From Sulfolobus tengchongensis (GTDB lineage Archaea > Thermoproteota > Thermoprotei_A > Sulfolobales > Sulfolobaceae): a stretch of 64,000 nt of DNA. The stretch is taken from positions 152,501-216,500 of the forward strand of contig NZ_CP146016.1 in assembly GCF_036967215.1 (NCBI RefSeq). Direction: 5' to 3'. Under the pieces are notes generated by a model. The model made no database searches, was not told where the DNA came from, and saw nothing but the letters and a program-made list of their open reading frames with translations. Below, piece by piece: positions 10,191-18,410 of this stretch (position 1 is the first letter of the stretch; each line of letters starts with the position of its first letter). The translations under genes were made by a program, and so were the position numbers.

Positions 10191-10829
10191 TCACCCCTTT
10201 AATTCATCTAATGTAGAGTGTTCTGTCTTTTCCAGTGTTAGGATTGAGGTAACTATCACCAATCCTAAAATATCAAGAAATATGCTTACCTCTATCAAGA
10301 AGGGTATTGGCAAGAGCAACACTCCGAAAAGAATTGTTGAATTTTCCTCTTCAATAAACCCTATAAACTGAAAGATAGTACTTTTTCTTGTTATAATCAG
10401 AAATAATCCTTGAAATAATAAAATAAAGGAAAAGAGTAATATTGAACTATTGCTAAACTCGACATTCAGACTAATTTTCTCTATAATGAGATAGTATATT
10501 ATAATAGATGCTGTAGTAAAAAAGGCGAGATTTATTATCAACTCGGAAGCAATTCCCTTAGTAGATTCCCTTAGGCCAAGTTTCTCTTTTAGTCCCCTAA
10601 GTAGAAATAATGTTATAAGAAATGATCTGAAAACGACTATCGCGATACCTAAAAATATATAGTCAAAAGACGCTAAAGTGAAACCCATGTAGATGGCGAT
10701 AGCAGAAATTAAAATAGATTGTATTGCTTGTGCATAAATTGCAGGTTTAAAGTAGGCCTGGCCTTGTACATAAAAGGCCGAAATTAATATGAAGGCAGAA
10801 AATAACTCCAAGATTTGTTGAGATATCAT
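10191..10829 (-). CDS. HyfE-like small membrane subunit
   Basis: About 212 residues with six to seven hydrophobic segments, acidic C terminus (ILTLEKTEHSTLDELKG). Size, topology and position between HyfC-like and HyfF-like genes identify it as the hydrogenase-4 component E type subunit, equivalent to fused NuoK/J-like parts of complex I. An in-frame GTG at 10838 overlaps the upstream stop; I prefer ATG 10829, which sits five bases behind GGGGTGA. Confidence 0.8.
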   Translation of the reverse strand: MISQQILELFSAFILISAFYVQGQAYFKPAIYAQAIQSILISAIAIYMGFTLASFDYIFLGIAIVVFRSFLITLFLLRGLKEKLGLRESTKGIASELIINLAFFTTASIIIYYLIIEKISLNVEFSNSSILLFSFILLFQGLFLIITRKSTIFQFIGFIEEENSTILFGVLLLPIPFLIEVSIFLDILGLVIVTSILTLEKTEHSTLDELKG

Positions 10830-10834
10830 TTTTG

Positions 10835-11788
10835 TCACCCCAATAAAATAGTCAATATTAACGAGAGCAGAGATAAGAGAAACGCTATCGCAAGATAATC
10901 TTGAATTTTAAACAATCTTAATTTAGCTAACGTCGTATTTATTATAACGCTTATAGTTATCAAGAGCATCCACTTACCAAACATAACAGCAACGTCAGCT
11001 ACAGATCCTAGGACTCCAGTTTGGAGAAACCATGGAAAAATGAAAACATTGAGCAGTACTGAGCCAAGAAGATATTGCTTAATGTAAGACCCCCACTTTA
11101 ATATTGCAAGCAGCTTTCCACTATACTCGTATAGAATTCCATCATCTATCATTCCCATTTCGCTTAATCCTGAGCTCTCTACTGGAAGTTTTCCGGTCTC
11201 AAATAGCCATAGCATAAAAAACGAGATTGAAATGAAAATATGATCTAATTGAAAATAGTGAGAAAGATTTTGCGAAACGTAATGCAAAGTAATATAGGGA
11301 TTATTGGTGCCTGTGATTAAAGCTACTCCAAAGAATACAGTTATCAATGTTGCTTCAGCTAAGAAGTTAAATGACAAAATTCTACTAACTCCTAGTACTA
11401 CAAAATTACTTCCGCTTTCCAAGGATCCAATTATTTTAAGGAATGAGGCTAGAGAAAATAACAATGCACCACCTAGGAAATCTACCGTAGGGGTAAATAG
11501 TATCGGTTCTGGATACACTACTGGAATTACGAAAGAAATTAGTAGATATATGCTGAAGACTAAATACGGGGAATAGACAAATAATAATGACGAGTTGTCT
11601 GAAATGACAACTTCCTTTCTTAATAATTTTATTATGTCATAGTATGGTTGTAAGATACTAGGTCCTTTACGTCCTTCTATTACAGCAGTTACTCGCTCAA
11701 ATATCCCTTGATAAATAGGTGAAATAAATATAGCAACCAATACTTGAATTAGTGTCTCAAATAATATTTGGGCCTCATTTGACGCCAT
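10835..11788 (-). CDS. HyfC/HycD/NuoH-like membrane subunit, first gene of the operon
   Basis: 317 residues, about eight hydrophobic segments, related to complex I subunit NuoH and formate hydrogenlyase HycD/HyfC, which forms the link between the peripheral arm and the proton channels. Landmarks are IYQGIFERVTAVIEGRKGPS in the first loop, corresponding to the ERR(K)GPS region of the family, and the conserved glutamates of LFETGKLPVESSGLSEMG. First gene of the operon; it starts at ATG 11788 after GGTGA and a long GC-rich structured leader (11801-11905). The start codon octamer ATGGCGTC is repeated inside that leader. Confidence 0.9.
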   Translation of the reverse strand: MASNEAQILFETLIQVLVAIFISPIYQGIFERVTAVIEGRKGPSILQPYYDIIKLLRKEVVISDNSSLLFVYSPYLVFSIYLLISFVIPVVYPEPILFTPTVDFLGGALLFSLASFLKIIGSLESGSNFVVLGVSRILSFNFLAEATLITVFFGVALITGTNNPYITLHYVSQNLSHYFQLDHIFISISFFMLWLFETGKLPVESSGLSEMGMIDDGILYEYSGKLLAILKWGSYIKQYLLGSVLLNVFIFPWFLQTGVLGSVADVAVMFGKWMLLITISVIINTTLAKLRLFKIQDYLAIAFLLSLLSLILTILLG

Positions 11789-11905
11789 ACTTCCATCACC
11801 TTAGAGGAAGTAGGCGTCATCAGCCCCTTTCACAAACTCAAGGGGCGGTTCGGGGATAATCCCCCAGGGGGACGCCATCCCCCGCTTCATTGCATAAGCT
11901 CCACA
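11789..11905 (-). promoter_or_regulatory. GC-rich structured mRNA leader or ncRNA ahead of the hydrogenase-related operon
   Basis: About 75 bases (11811-11885) with GC content far above the surroundings. On the minus-strand transcript, GGCGTC (11876-11871) can pair with GACGCC (11818-11813), closing two hairpins: GGGGA/TCCCC (11864-11860 with 11856-11852) and GCCCCTT/AAGGGGC (11846-11840 with 11829-11823). A competing hairpin, GGGGGA-TGGCG-TCCCCC, uses 11883-11867. The octamer ATGGCGTC occurs both in the leader (11878-11871) and at the operon start codon (11788-11781), and the single GACGCC lies between them. That layout permits two exclusive pairings, one of which would mask the start codon. 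No known riboswitch class recognised; it could instead be a separate ncRNA. Confidence 0.6.
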
Positions 11906-11924
11906 AGAATAAGGGAAATTACAC

Positions 11925-11935
11925 CATATTTAAAG
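11925..11935 (-). promoter_or_regulatory. TATA box of the hydrogenase-related operon
   Basis: CTTTAAATATG on the minus strand with an A-rich upstream (BRE-like) stretch. It predicts a start of transcription near 11903-11907, so the structured element would form a 5' leader of about 115 bases. A long leader is unusual in a window where most single genes and first operon genes appear leaderless. Confidence 0.5.
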
Positions 11936-12989
11936 TTTTTGTTTGAAATCCAGAGCATGCCCATAGCGTCGTCAAATAGCTAAAAATTTAAGGTAGCTAT
12001 GCTCTCATTATAGAGAATGAAAAGTGGCATTTATATAAGATATAAAGGGTAAGAATAAATAAATTTAAAAGATAGAAATAATTTAGCCTTCATGACAATA
12101 CTATGTGCATGTTCAAAATCCGTATAATCTTTCTCTACATGTTTTCTTTCATTATGGTTGAAAGATATGTTTGCAAGAATTAGATGATACTAACTTTCCT
12201 CAAATGTAATATCTTAATACGAATTTATATCCTAATTACTCTCATAATTTTAATGAGTAGTTTCTGCTTAAATGTAACTATTATATTAAAGATCTCTTTT
12301 TATATAGTAGGTATTTAATGATATATTTTATTTATATTAGGTTTACGTATATTCGTATAAATAGATACGAAGTATCGCAATAGAAGATACTATATTCTGA
12401 AAACATGCATAGATAAAGGTCTAATGTCCCTAAAATGCAATATCGTAGGTTTAATTAATTTTATTACTCTATAAAACGAATTTATTCCTTATGCAAATAC
12501 GCTTAGCCGTTAGGAATAGTTAGAGACTTCGTAATACTTCATAGGTTTATAAGTTCTTATCGTTCTCTAATATTGCGTAGGATTTACGTTTAGTTTACTA
12601 GTAGTATATGAAGTAATTTCATTAAATAATATGTAATAGTATAATAATAAGCGAATCCATAATTTCTACTTTATGTGTTTTTCAAAACTTACGTTGCTTT
12701 TTTACATTCTCCTCATAGTAAAAAGAACGTTCCAAACCAGATAGTTTACAAATACCCCATAAAGCATGTAATTTCACAACAGTTTTCCCTTGATAATTAA
12801 TTTCACATTAATGTTCCAAACACGAATTTTCTTAGATTATATGATTGACGTAATTTTAAAAAGTATCAATAATGTTTTGAATTAATAAATTTTTAATTGA
12901 TAATTGCTATGTTGTAACTAAAGTGAAAATAGGGGAATAATATCGTAACAAACCTCTTATAAACTCATCTAAGATAAGTAATAATTATC
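11936..12989. other. Long intergenic region with MITE copy
   Basis: More than 1 kb of very AT-rich DNA (TTTAAA and ATATAT runs, many stops in all frames) with no coding frame I would support. It contains the repeat copy at 12677-12863 and presumably the promoter of the small exported protein at 12990. I see no further RNA gene. Confidence 0.6.
12677..12863. repeat. MITE-like element, copy 3, about 190 bases with terminal inverted repeats
   Basis: Left end GTTTTTCAAAACTTACGTTGC (12677-12697) is matched in inverted orientation by TGACGTAATTTTAAAAAG at 12846-12863. The internal segments CATAGTAAAAAGAACGT and CAAACCAGATAGTTT are shared with copy 2, and the following TACAAATACC-CATAAAG block matches the inverted internal block of copy 1. 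No coding capacity. Confidence 0.6.
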
Positions 12990-13391
12990 ATGATAGGTAA
13001 GATAATAGTCATATTTGCTATAGTGCTGATAGCGGTGTTTTTAATCACGCATACAAATTTATTTTACCATCCTCAAACTCCAGTTACTAAAGGTGAATAT
13101 GAAGTAACCACTACTAATGTAGAGAATATAGTATCTTATCAGTTTTCTATAATCTCTAATACTTCAGTTAACTATACGATTCCGCTTAACATGGTCTATG
13201 GGAACGTCACAGTTGAAATAACGGGTAAAGGTTCCTATAATTTATCTATTCTTGAAAATTCGTCTTTAGTCTACTCTACTACAGTTAACGGTAACTTTGA
13301 AAAATCTTTTACGCTTGGAGGACAAATTAGGTTAGTGTTTTATTCTAAGCAAGGTATAGATGTTAATGTTACGGTAACTGACGCATATTAA
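12990..13391 (+). CDS. Small membrane-anchored exported protein
   Basis: 133 residues. Residues 4-20 form one hydrophobic segment, followed by a Thr/Asn/Val-rich extracytoplasmic part of beta-sandwich appearance with several N-X-S/T sequons (NTS, NYT, NVT, NSS), as expected for Sulfolobus surface proteins glycosylated by AglB. No family recognised. Stands alone between a long AT-rich region and the TatD-like gene; a T-rich tract follows the stop. Confidence 0.75.
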   Translation: MIGKIIVIFAIVLIAVFLITHTNLFYHPQTPVTKGEYEVTTTNVENIVSYQFSIISNTSVNYTIPLNMVYGNVTVEITGKGSYNLSILENSSLVYSTTVNGNFEKSFTLGGQIRLVFYSKQGIDVNVTVTDAY

Positions 13392-13440
13392 TCTGCCTTT
13401 TTCCCCTTCTTTCATTTCTTTTTTATATAAATTTATTTTT
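13392..13440 (+). terminator. T-rich termination region
   Basis: Several runs of four to six T (CTTTTTCC, TTTCTTTTTTATA, TTATTTTTTATAG) directly after the stop of the small exported protein. Archaeal RNA polymerase terminates on such oligo-T tracts without a hairpin. Confidence 0.4.
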
Positions 13441-13532
13441 TATAGTTATAATTCTTACTTAAAAGTTTATGTTAATATTCTTGTTAAAACGAGTGAGTAT
13501 ACCTTTTTATTTACCTTTCGTCTTTCTAATTT

Positions 13533-14225
13533 GTGTACAAGTATTTTGATGCACATTGTCATTACTCTTACTTGAAAAAGAGATATGATGGGTTTTTGAT
13601 TGCAGCAGTTTCGATGGATTATAACTCCTCATTGGATACGCTGTCCTTAAGAGATAATAATATCTTAGTCGGTGTTGGGATTCATCCGTGGCGTGTTCAT
13701 GAGGAAAAGTTAGATTCAGTTCTCCCATTAATTTCCAAAGCCGATTTCATAGGCGAAGTTGGTTTAGATTACAGGTTAGCTAAGGCTCCTAAAGAGCTTC
13801 AAATCAAGTATTTCGAGGAGCAAATAAAAGCTGGTGAAGGTAAGCTAATTAACGTACATGCATTAGATGCGTGGGAGGACGCGTTTCGTATTCTGATAAA
13901 GAACGATGTAAAGAAGGCCATTTTACATTGGTATACTGGACCTAAAGAATTGTTAAAAGACATAGAAGGTGCTGGATATTTTATTTCTATCAATCCATCT
14001 GTTTCTTTTCAGAAAAAACATCAGGAAATATTGAGAAATTCCAGTTTGCGTATCTTACTTACTGAAAGTGATGGAGGGTACGAGTATAGGGGTAGGTTAT
14101 TGGAACCAACTGAAATTCCTAATGCGATATCATTTATGTCAAGATATTTGAATATTGATGAAAATGAGTTATCCAGAATTATAAGAGAGAACTTTTACAA
14201 GGCATTTAACTATGTTAAAGGTTAG
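13533..14225 (+). CDS. TatD-family metal-dependent hydrolase
   Basis: 230 residues of an amidohydrolase-type TIM barrel. Metal-binding and active-site landmarks are FDAHCHY (H9, H11), GIHPWRV, the Glu of IGEVGLDYR, NVHALDAW, LHWYTG and TESDG near the C terminus, in the order found in TatD nucleases. Probably a 3'-5' exonuclease or other phosphodiesterase; the substrate is not readable. GTG start at 13533, AT-rich upstream. The C-terminal gene end is 54 bases from the FDH-like gene on the same strand, so the two may be co-transcribed. Confidence 0.88.
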   Translation: MYKYFDAHCHYSYLKKRYDGFLIAAVSMDYNSSLDTLSLRDNNILVGVGIHPWRVHEEKLDSVLPLISKADFIGEVGLDYRLAKAPKELQIKYFEEQIKAGEGKLINVHALDAWEDAFRILIKNDVKKAILHWYTGPKELLKDIEGAGYFISINPSVSFQKKHQEILRNSSLRILLTESDGGYEYRGRLLEPTEIPNAISFMSRYLNIDENELSRIIRENFYKAFNYVKG

Positions 14226-14279
14226 CATGCTACTTTTATCTACTTCTACTTCTTTAATTGACTCTAAAGGTTATTATAT

Positions 14280-16259
14280 ATGGAGGTTATAAAAACAATC
14301 TGCCCTTTTTGTGGTGTTGGATGTGGTTTAGATCTTTATGTGGAAAATAACTTCATAATCCGCTCTTCCCCCTCACGAGAGCATATTTTAAGTGGTGGTC
14401 ATGTTTGCGGAAAGGGAGCTATTGCGTCTGAAGTTACCTATGCTTGGGATAGATTATTATATCCTCTAAAGAGAGTTAAGGATACTTTTATTAGGGTAAC
14501 ATGGGATGTCGCTATTAAAGAAATCTCTAGTAAATTAAAGGAAATTAAGGAAAAATATGGCCCAGAATCTATAGCTTTTTATGGTGGCTGTCAAAATACG
14601 CTGGAAGAAGTTTACTCTTTTATGAAGCTAGCAAGAGGCCTAGGTACCAATAATATTGATTCTTGTGCTAGAGTGTGTCATGAACCTTCTGCTATGGCTC
14701 TTAAGGAGGCAGTAGGTATTGGAGCCTCTTCTGTAGCGGTTAGCGAAATATTAAACGCTAAAAATGTTGTAATAGCTGGGGAATCAATCACAGAAAGCCA
14801 TCCCGTAATTTCTCAATATTTAGTTGAGGCTAAAAGAAAAGGTACTAAAATTATCGTTATAGATCCTAGGGTTACTGGTACTGCGAAACTTGCAGACATG
14901 CACTTACAAATTAATAGTAGGTCCGATATTTACTTATTCAATGCTGTTGCAAATTATTTGATTTCAAATGGTCTTTTCGATAGGGAATTTGTAGTAAATC
15001 GAATAGAGAATTTTGATGAATTTGTGAGATTCATTAAAGGGTTTACGATTGAGGAAGCAGAGAAGGTAACCGGAGTTAGCAAGGATAAGATAATTGAATT
15101 TGCTAAAATTATCTCTAGCAAGCCAACAATATTTTCTTGGGGATTAGGTCTAACTCAAACTACTGGTGTAAATGCAGTCAAGGCTTATATCAATTTAGCT
15201 TTAATAACAGGTAATATAGGTATTGAAGGAGCAGGCTTACTGGTGTATAGAGGGCAATCTAATGTTCAAGGCTCTGGGGATATTGCAAAGCCAAACGTTT
15301 TTCCTAATGGACCTATGACAGAGGATAACGCCAAAGAATTGAGCAAAGTTTGGGGATTCCTCCCTCCACTAAAAGAGGGATTAAGTATAACTGAGGCATT
15401 CTTCGGTAATAAGATTAGGGCTATGTTTTTGATGAATTACAATCCAGCTCAAAGTTTACCGAATAGAAATAGGGTTATTAGTTTCTTAAAATCGCTGGAT
15501 TTACTTGTGGTAATGGATCCATTCATGACAGAAACCGCTAAGTATGCTCATTACGTTTTGCCTACTCCTTTATGGGTTGAGAAAGAAGGCTCTGTTACAA
15601 ATTTAGATAGACTAGTTAAATGGAGATTTAAGGCGGTTGATTCACCAGGAGAAGTAAAGAGTGAGTTATGGATAATTAAGAGAATTGCAGAGGAATTAGG
15701 TTTAAATGGTTTTCATGATGATCCCAAAATAGTTTTTAAGGAAATGAAGGAGGTAGTACGCCTTTATTCTAATTTGACGTTAGACGAAATTATGGATTAT
15801 TCTTCAAATTCTAGATATCCTAATCACGAAACTGTAATGTATAAGGAGAGGTTCTTAACACCTAGTGGAAAAGCAAAACTGTCTTTAGTTGGGTTTGATA
15901 AGTTACAAGGTGAAGGACTAATTCTAATTACAGGCAGGAATGTTACCAGATATAACTCTGATGAATTAATAAAGAGAATTCCTGGATATTCTTCATTTAG
16001 CTCTAATCTTTATATTAACCCAATAGACGCTGAGAGCTTAAGTATTGAAGAGGGAGAAATGGTTAAGGTTATATCGAAATGTGGTATGGCGATCTTTAGA
16101 GCGAGAATTAGTAATGAGGTTAAGCCGGGTCATGTTTTCGCCTACATGCATGATCCGTATGTTAATAATGTTGTATGTGATGATTTTGATGAGATATCCA
16201 AAACCCCAAGATATAAGGCAACAGTTGTAAAGATAGAAAAATTAAGACATAAAATCTAA
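14280..16259 (+). CDS. fdhF: Formate-dehydrogenase-like molybdopterin oxidoreductase
   Basis: 659 residues, a bis-MGD enzyme of the DMSO-reductase family. The N terminus binds one [4Fe-4S] cluster (C8, C11, C15, C43 in CPFCGVGC and HVCGKG). The segment CARVCHEPSA gives C133 at the position of the catalytic Sec140 of E. coli FdhF, with the adjacent His conserved, so a Cys-type formate dehydrogenase is the best guess. Length is like FdhF and it lacks extra N-terminal ferredoxin domains. It lies beside the hydrogenase-related complex (opposite strand) and a Mo/W-type transporter, suggesting that it feeds electrons to that complex. Other substrates are possible. Confidence 0.88.
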   Translation: MEVIKTICPFCGVGCGLDLYVENNFIIRSSPSREHILSGGHVCGKGAIASEVTYAWDRLLYPLKRVKDTFIRVTWDVAIKEISSKLKEIKEKYGPESIAFYGGCQNTLEEVYSFMKLARGLGTNNIDSCARVCHEPSAMALKEAVGIGASSVAVSEILNAKNVVIAGESITESHPVISQYLVEAKRKGTKIIVIDPRVTGTAKLADMHLQINSRSDIYLFNAVANYLISNGLFDREFVVNRIENFDEFVRFIKGFTIEEAEKVTGVSKDKIIEFAKIISSKPTIFSWGLGLTQTTGVNAVKAYINLALITGNIGIEGAGLLVYRGQSNVQGSGDIAKPNVFPNGPMTEDNAKELSKVWGFLPPLKEGLSITEAFFGNKIRAMFLMNYNPAQSLPNRNRVISFLKSLDLLVVMDPFMTETAKYAHYVLPTPLWVEKEGSVTNLDRLVKWRFKAVDSPGEVKSELWIIKRIAEELGLNGFHDDPKIVFKEMKEVVRLYSNLTLDEIMDYSSNSRYPNHETVMYKERFLTPSGKAKLSLVGFDKLQGEGLILITGRNVTRYNSDELIKRIPGYSSFSSNLYINPIDAESLSIEEGEMVKVISKCGMAIFRARISNEVKPGHVFAYMHDPYVNNVVCDDFDEISKTPRYKATVVKIEKLRHKI

Positions 16260-16299
16260 ATTTTTGATGATATAAAGCTCTATAATGTATTCACATTAT

Positions 16300-16331
16300 A
16301 CTATCAGCTTTCTTCTCTTCCTTTTTTGTCA
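16300..16331 (+). terminator. T-rich termination region after the FDH-like gene
   Basis: Pyrimidine-rich tract with TTTCTTCTCTTCC and CTTTTTTGTC about 45-70 bases after the stop; consistent with archaeal oligo-T termination. Confidence 0.35.
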
Positions 16332-16451
16332 TTGATTATGCTCGGATTTGTGTTGATTAATAGTAGTGAAGTATGATAGTTTACCATAATCTATACGTGG
16401 TAATCTGAATTGGAATAAACTATTTTTATTTTTATTGTAGAAGATGTTAAT

Positions 16452-17195
16452 ATGAGTGAGATTGCGATTGTTACTGGAGCTTCAAAAGGCATTGGTAGAG
16501 CTGTTGCAAAAATTCTTAAAGCAAATAATTATACGGTAATTTCAATTTCTAGGAGTAGGGCAGATATTGGAGATCTTATATATGAGGCTGATGTGAGTGA
16601 CAAGAGTACGGTTTTCAAGATTGTAAATGAAGTTTTAGAAAAATATGGTAGGATTGATGTACTAGTTAATAACGCTGGTTTTGGCGTATATGGATCTTTT
16701 CTTGAAACTGATTTAGATGAAGAGGAATATATGATTAGAACCAATTTCTTGGCCCCAATATATTTCATGAAGGCGGTTCTTCCTCATATGGTATCTAGAA
16801 GAAAAGGCAATATCATTAATATAATATCAGAGGCTGCATACGTTTCCACGCCAAAATTAATAGTGTATTCCGGGACTAAAGCAGGGTTAGCAAGTGTTAC
16901 TAACGGTCTTTGGGCTGAAATGAAGAAGTATAATATTAGAGTTAGTGGAATCTACCCTGGTCCAGTTAGGACTAATTTCACCTCTCATCCTTCATTTAAG
17001 AGGAGCAATAGCGATCCGTTTAGTAAGTATGCCGTAGAACCCGAAGAGGTGGCTAATGCAGTTCTAAAGGCAATAAGGACTGGTAAAAGGGAGATTTATG
17101 TTCCATCTAAATTAAAACTAGATCCCTATTTCCTTAAACTAGCCAATCTATTTCAGAACTTCACATATGATCTAATCAGCAAATATTTTAGTTAG
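16452..17195 (+). CDS. Short-chain dehydrogenase/reductase (SDR)
   Basis: 247 residues of the classical SDR fold. The cofactor motif TGASKGIGRA is at the N terminus, NNAGFG follows, and the catalytic YxxxK is YSGTK with the preceding Ser in the IISEAA strand region. A P-G-P-V-R-T segment (YPGPVRTNF) follows, as usual. NAD(P)-dependent oxidation/reduction of an unidentified alcohol or ketone in the cytosol. ATG 16452 is nine bases downstream of an AT-rich region; monocistronic. Confidence 0.92.
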   Translation: MSEIAIVTGASKGIGRAVAKILKANNYTVISISRSRADIGDLIYEADVSDKSTVFKIVNEVLEKYGRIDVLVNNAGFGVYGSFLETDLDEEEYMIRTNFLAPIYFMKAVLPHMVSRRKGNIINIISEAAYVSTPKLIVYSGTKAGLASVTNGLWAEMKKYNIRVSGIYPGPVRTNFTSHPSFKRSNSDPFSKYAVEPEEVANAVLKAIRTGKREIYVPSKLKLDPYFLKLANLFQNFTYDLISKYFS

Positions 17196-17264
17196 TAAAT
17201 TATATATCATAGTTTAGTAGTATCGAGAAAAGTTTATATGTGGAAATATTACTATCTATTCATA

Positions 17265-18410
17265 ATGTCCTCAAACAAGGCTTTAACGAGAGCACAAGCT
17301 ATCGTTATTGTAGTGATTGTAGTAATAGCAGTAATAGGCGGAGTTATTGGTTATTACTATTCTACTAAACATTCAGCTACTTCCTCGCAGATTACAACTA
17401 GTTCTACATCTACACAGAGTAGTGTAAGTAATACTAGCACTGGGTTATCACAAGGAGTTTCGGTTTACGTTGCTGGAGCTTATGTTGCAATACTTAATTA
17501 TTTGGCTAATCAATTTCAAAATTCTACTGGAATACCAGTCCATGTAGTACCAGGTGGATCTTTTGCACTTGCTTCTCAAATATCTTCTGAGACGCCTGTG
17601 CCTGCAAATGTTTTTATCCCAGTAGCGTATATTCAAGCTGTTGAGTTAACTGGTAGTAGAAATCCGGGCTGGGCTATTGCGTTTTTATCTGATCAGATGG
17701 CCATAGTGTATTCTAATTATACTACGAGGTCTCCCTATTGGTCCCAACTATATTCAAATTATACAATGGCTATGCAGACTAACAATACCAAGTACTGGTA
17801 TAATTTCTTCTATTTACTATCTACTAAATTTAGTTTAGGAGTAGCAAATCCAAATACTGATCCAGAAGGATTGTATGCCTACTTGATATTTCAAATAGCA
17901 GGTTATCTTTACGCTAATCATAATACGAGCTATTTCGTAGATCTTATTAAGGCAAATCCTAACGTAAAAGTCCAACCTAGTACTGCAAATTACGTTCCCT
18001 CATTAAAGTCAGGTACTCTAGATTTTACCTTCTCTTATGTATCTTATGCAGTATCTCAAGGTCTAGAATACTTGAAATTACCGCCATGGCTGAGTTTTGG
18101 CTATTATCCCAATGAAACCAATTGGTATAGCCAATTCGCTTACAATATATCTGTAAATGGGAAAACTTTAACAATCCATGGAAATCCAGTATATCTTTTT
18201 ATAACCGTACCTCTAAATGCCTCAAATACGCAGGTTGCATACGAGTTCATCAATTTCATATTACAGCACGAGAGTGAGCTTTCTAAGTATCAAGTCACTC
18301 CAATATATCCTGCGCTACTATTTAACGAGACAAATAATATTCCTCAACCAGTAATTAACCTAGTGAGTTCAGGGGAACTGAGATATGCGGGTAACTTTTC
18401 CGAAATTTAG
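17265..18410 (+). CDS. ABC-transporter substrate-binding protein, molybdate/tungstate-type
   Basis: 381 residues from ATG 17265, chosen because the TATA element near 17228-17240 predicts a leaderless start there (a TATA-overlapping ATG at 17238 is less likely). The N terminus has K5-A6-L7-T8 before a hydrophobic helix, matching the class III (PibD, pilin-type) signal used by Sulfolobus binding proteins, then a Ser/Thr-rich linker. The body resembles WtpA/ModA-type oxyanion-binding proteins (VAGAYVAILNYLANQF, VPGGSFALASQI). Ligand is inferred from the family and the adjoining molybdopterin enzyme. Overlaps the permease gene by 26 bases. Confidence 0.8.
   Translation: MSSNKALTRAQAIVIVVIVVIAVIGGVIGYYYSTKHSATSSQITTSSTSTQSSVSNTSTGLSQGVSVYVAGAYVAILNYLANQFQNSTGIPVHVVPGGSFALASQISSETPVPANVFIPVAYIQAVELTGSRNPGWAIAFLSDQMAIVYSNYTTRSPYWSQLYSNYTMAMQTNNTKYWYNFFYLLSTKFSLGVANPNTDPEGLYAYLIFQIAGYLYANHNTSYFVDLIKANPNVKVQPSTANYVPSLKSGTLDFTFSYVSYAVSQGLEYLKLPPWLSFGYYPNETNWYSQFAYNISVNGKTLTIHGNPVYLFITVPLNASNTQVAYEFINFILQHESELSKYQVTPIYPALLFNETNNIPQPVINLVSSGELRYAGNFSEI

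Noticed and set aside
11811-11885. Reading the GC-rich element as a tRNA or H/ACA guide RNA
   Set aside because: No acceptor/T-arm geometry despite a GGTTCG-like word, and no ACA box at the proper distance from a guide pocket on the minus strand; a leader RNA is the simpler reading, though a separate ncRNA is not excluded.
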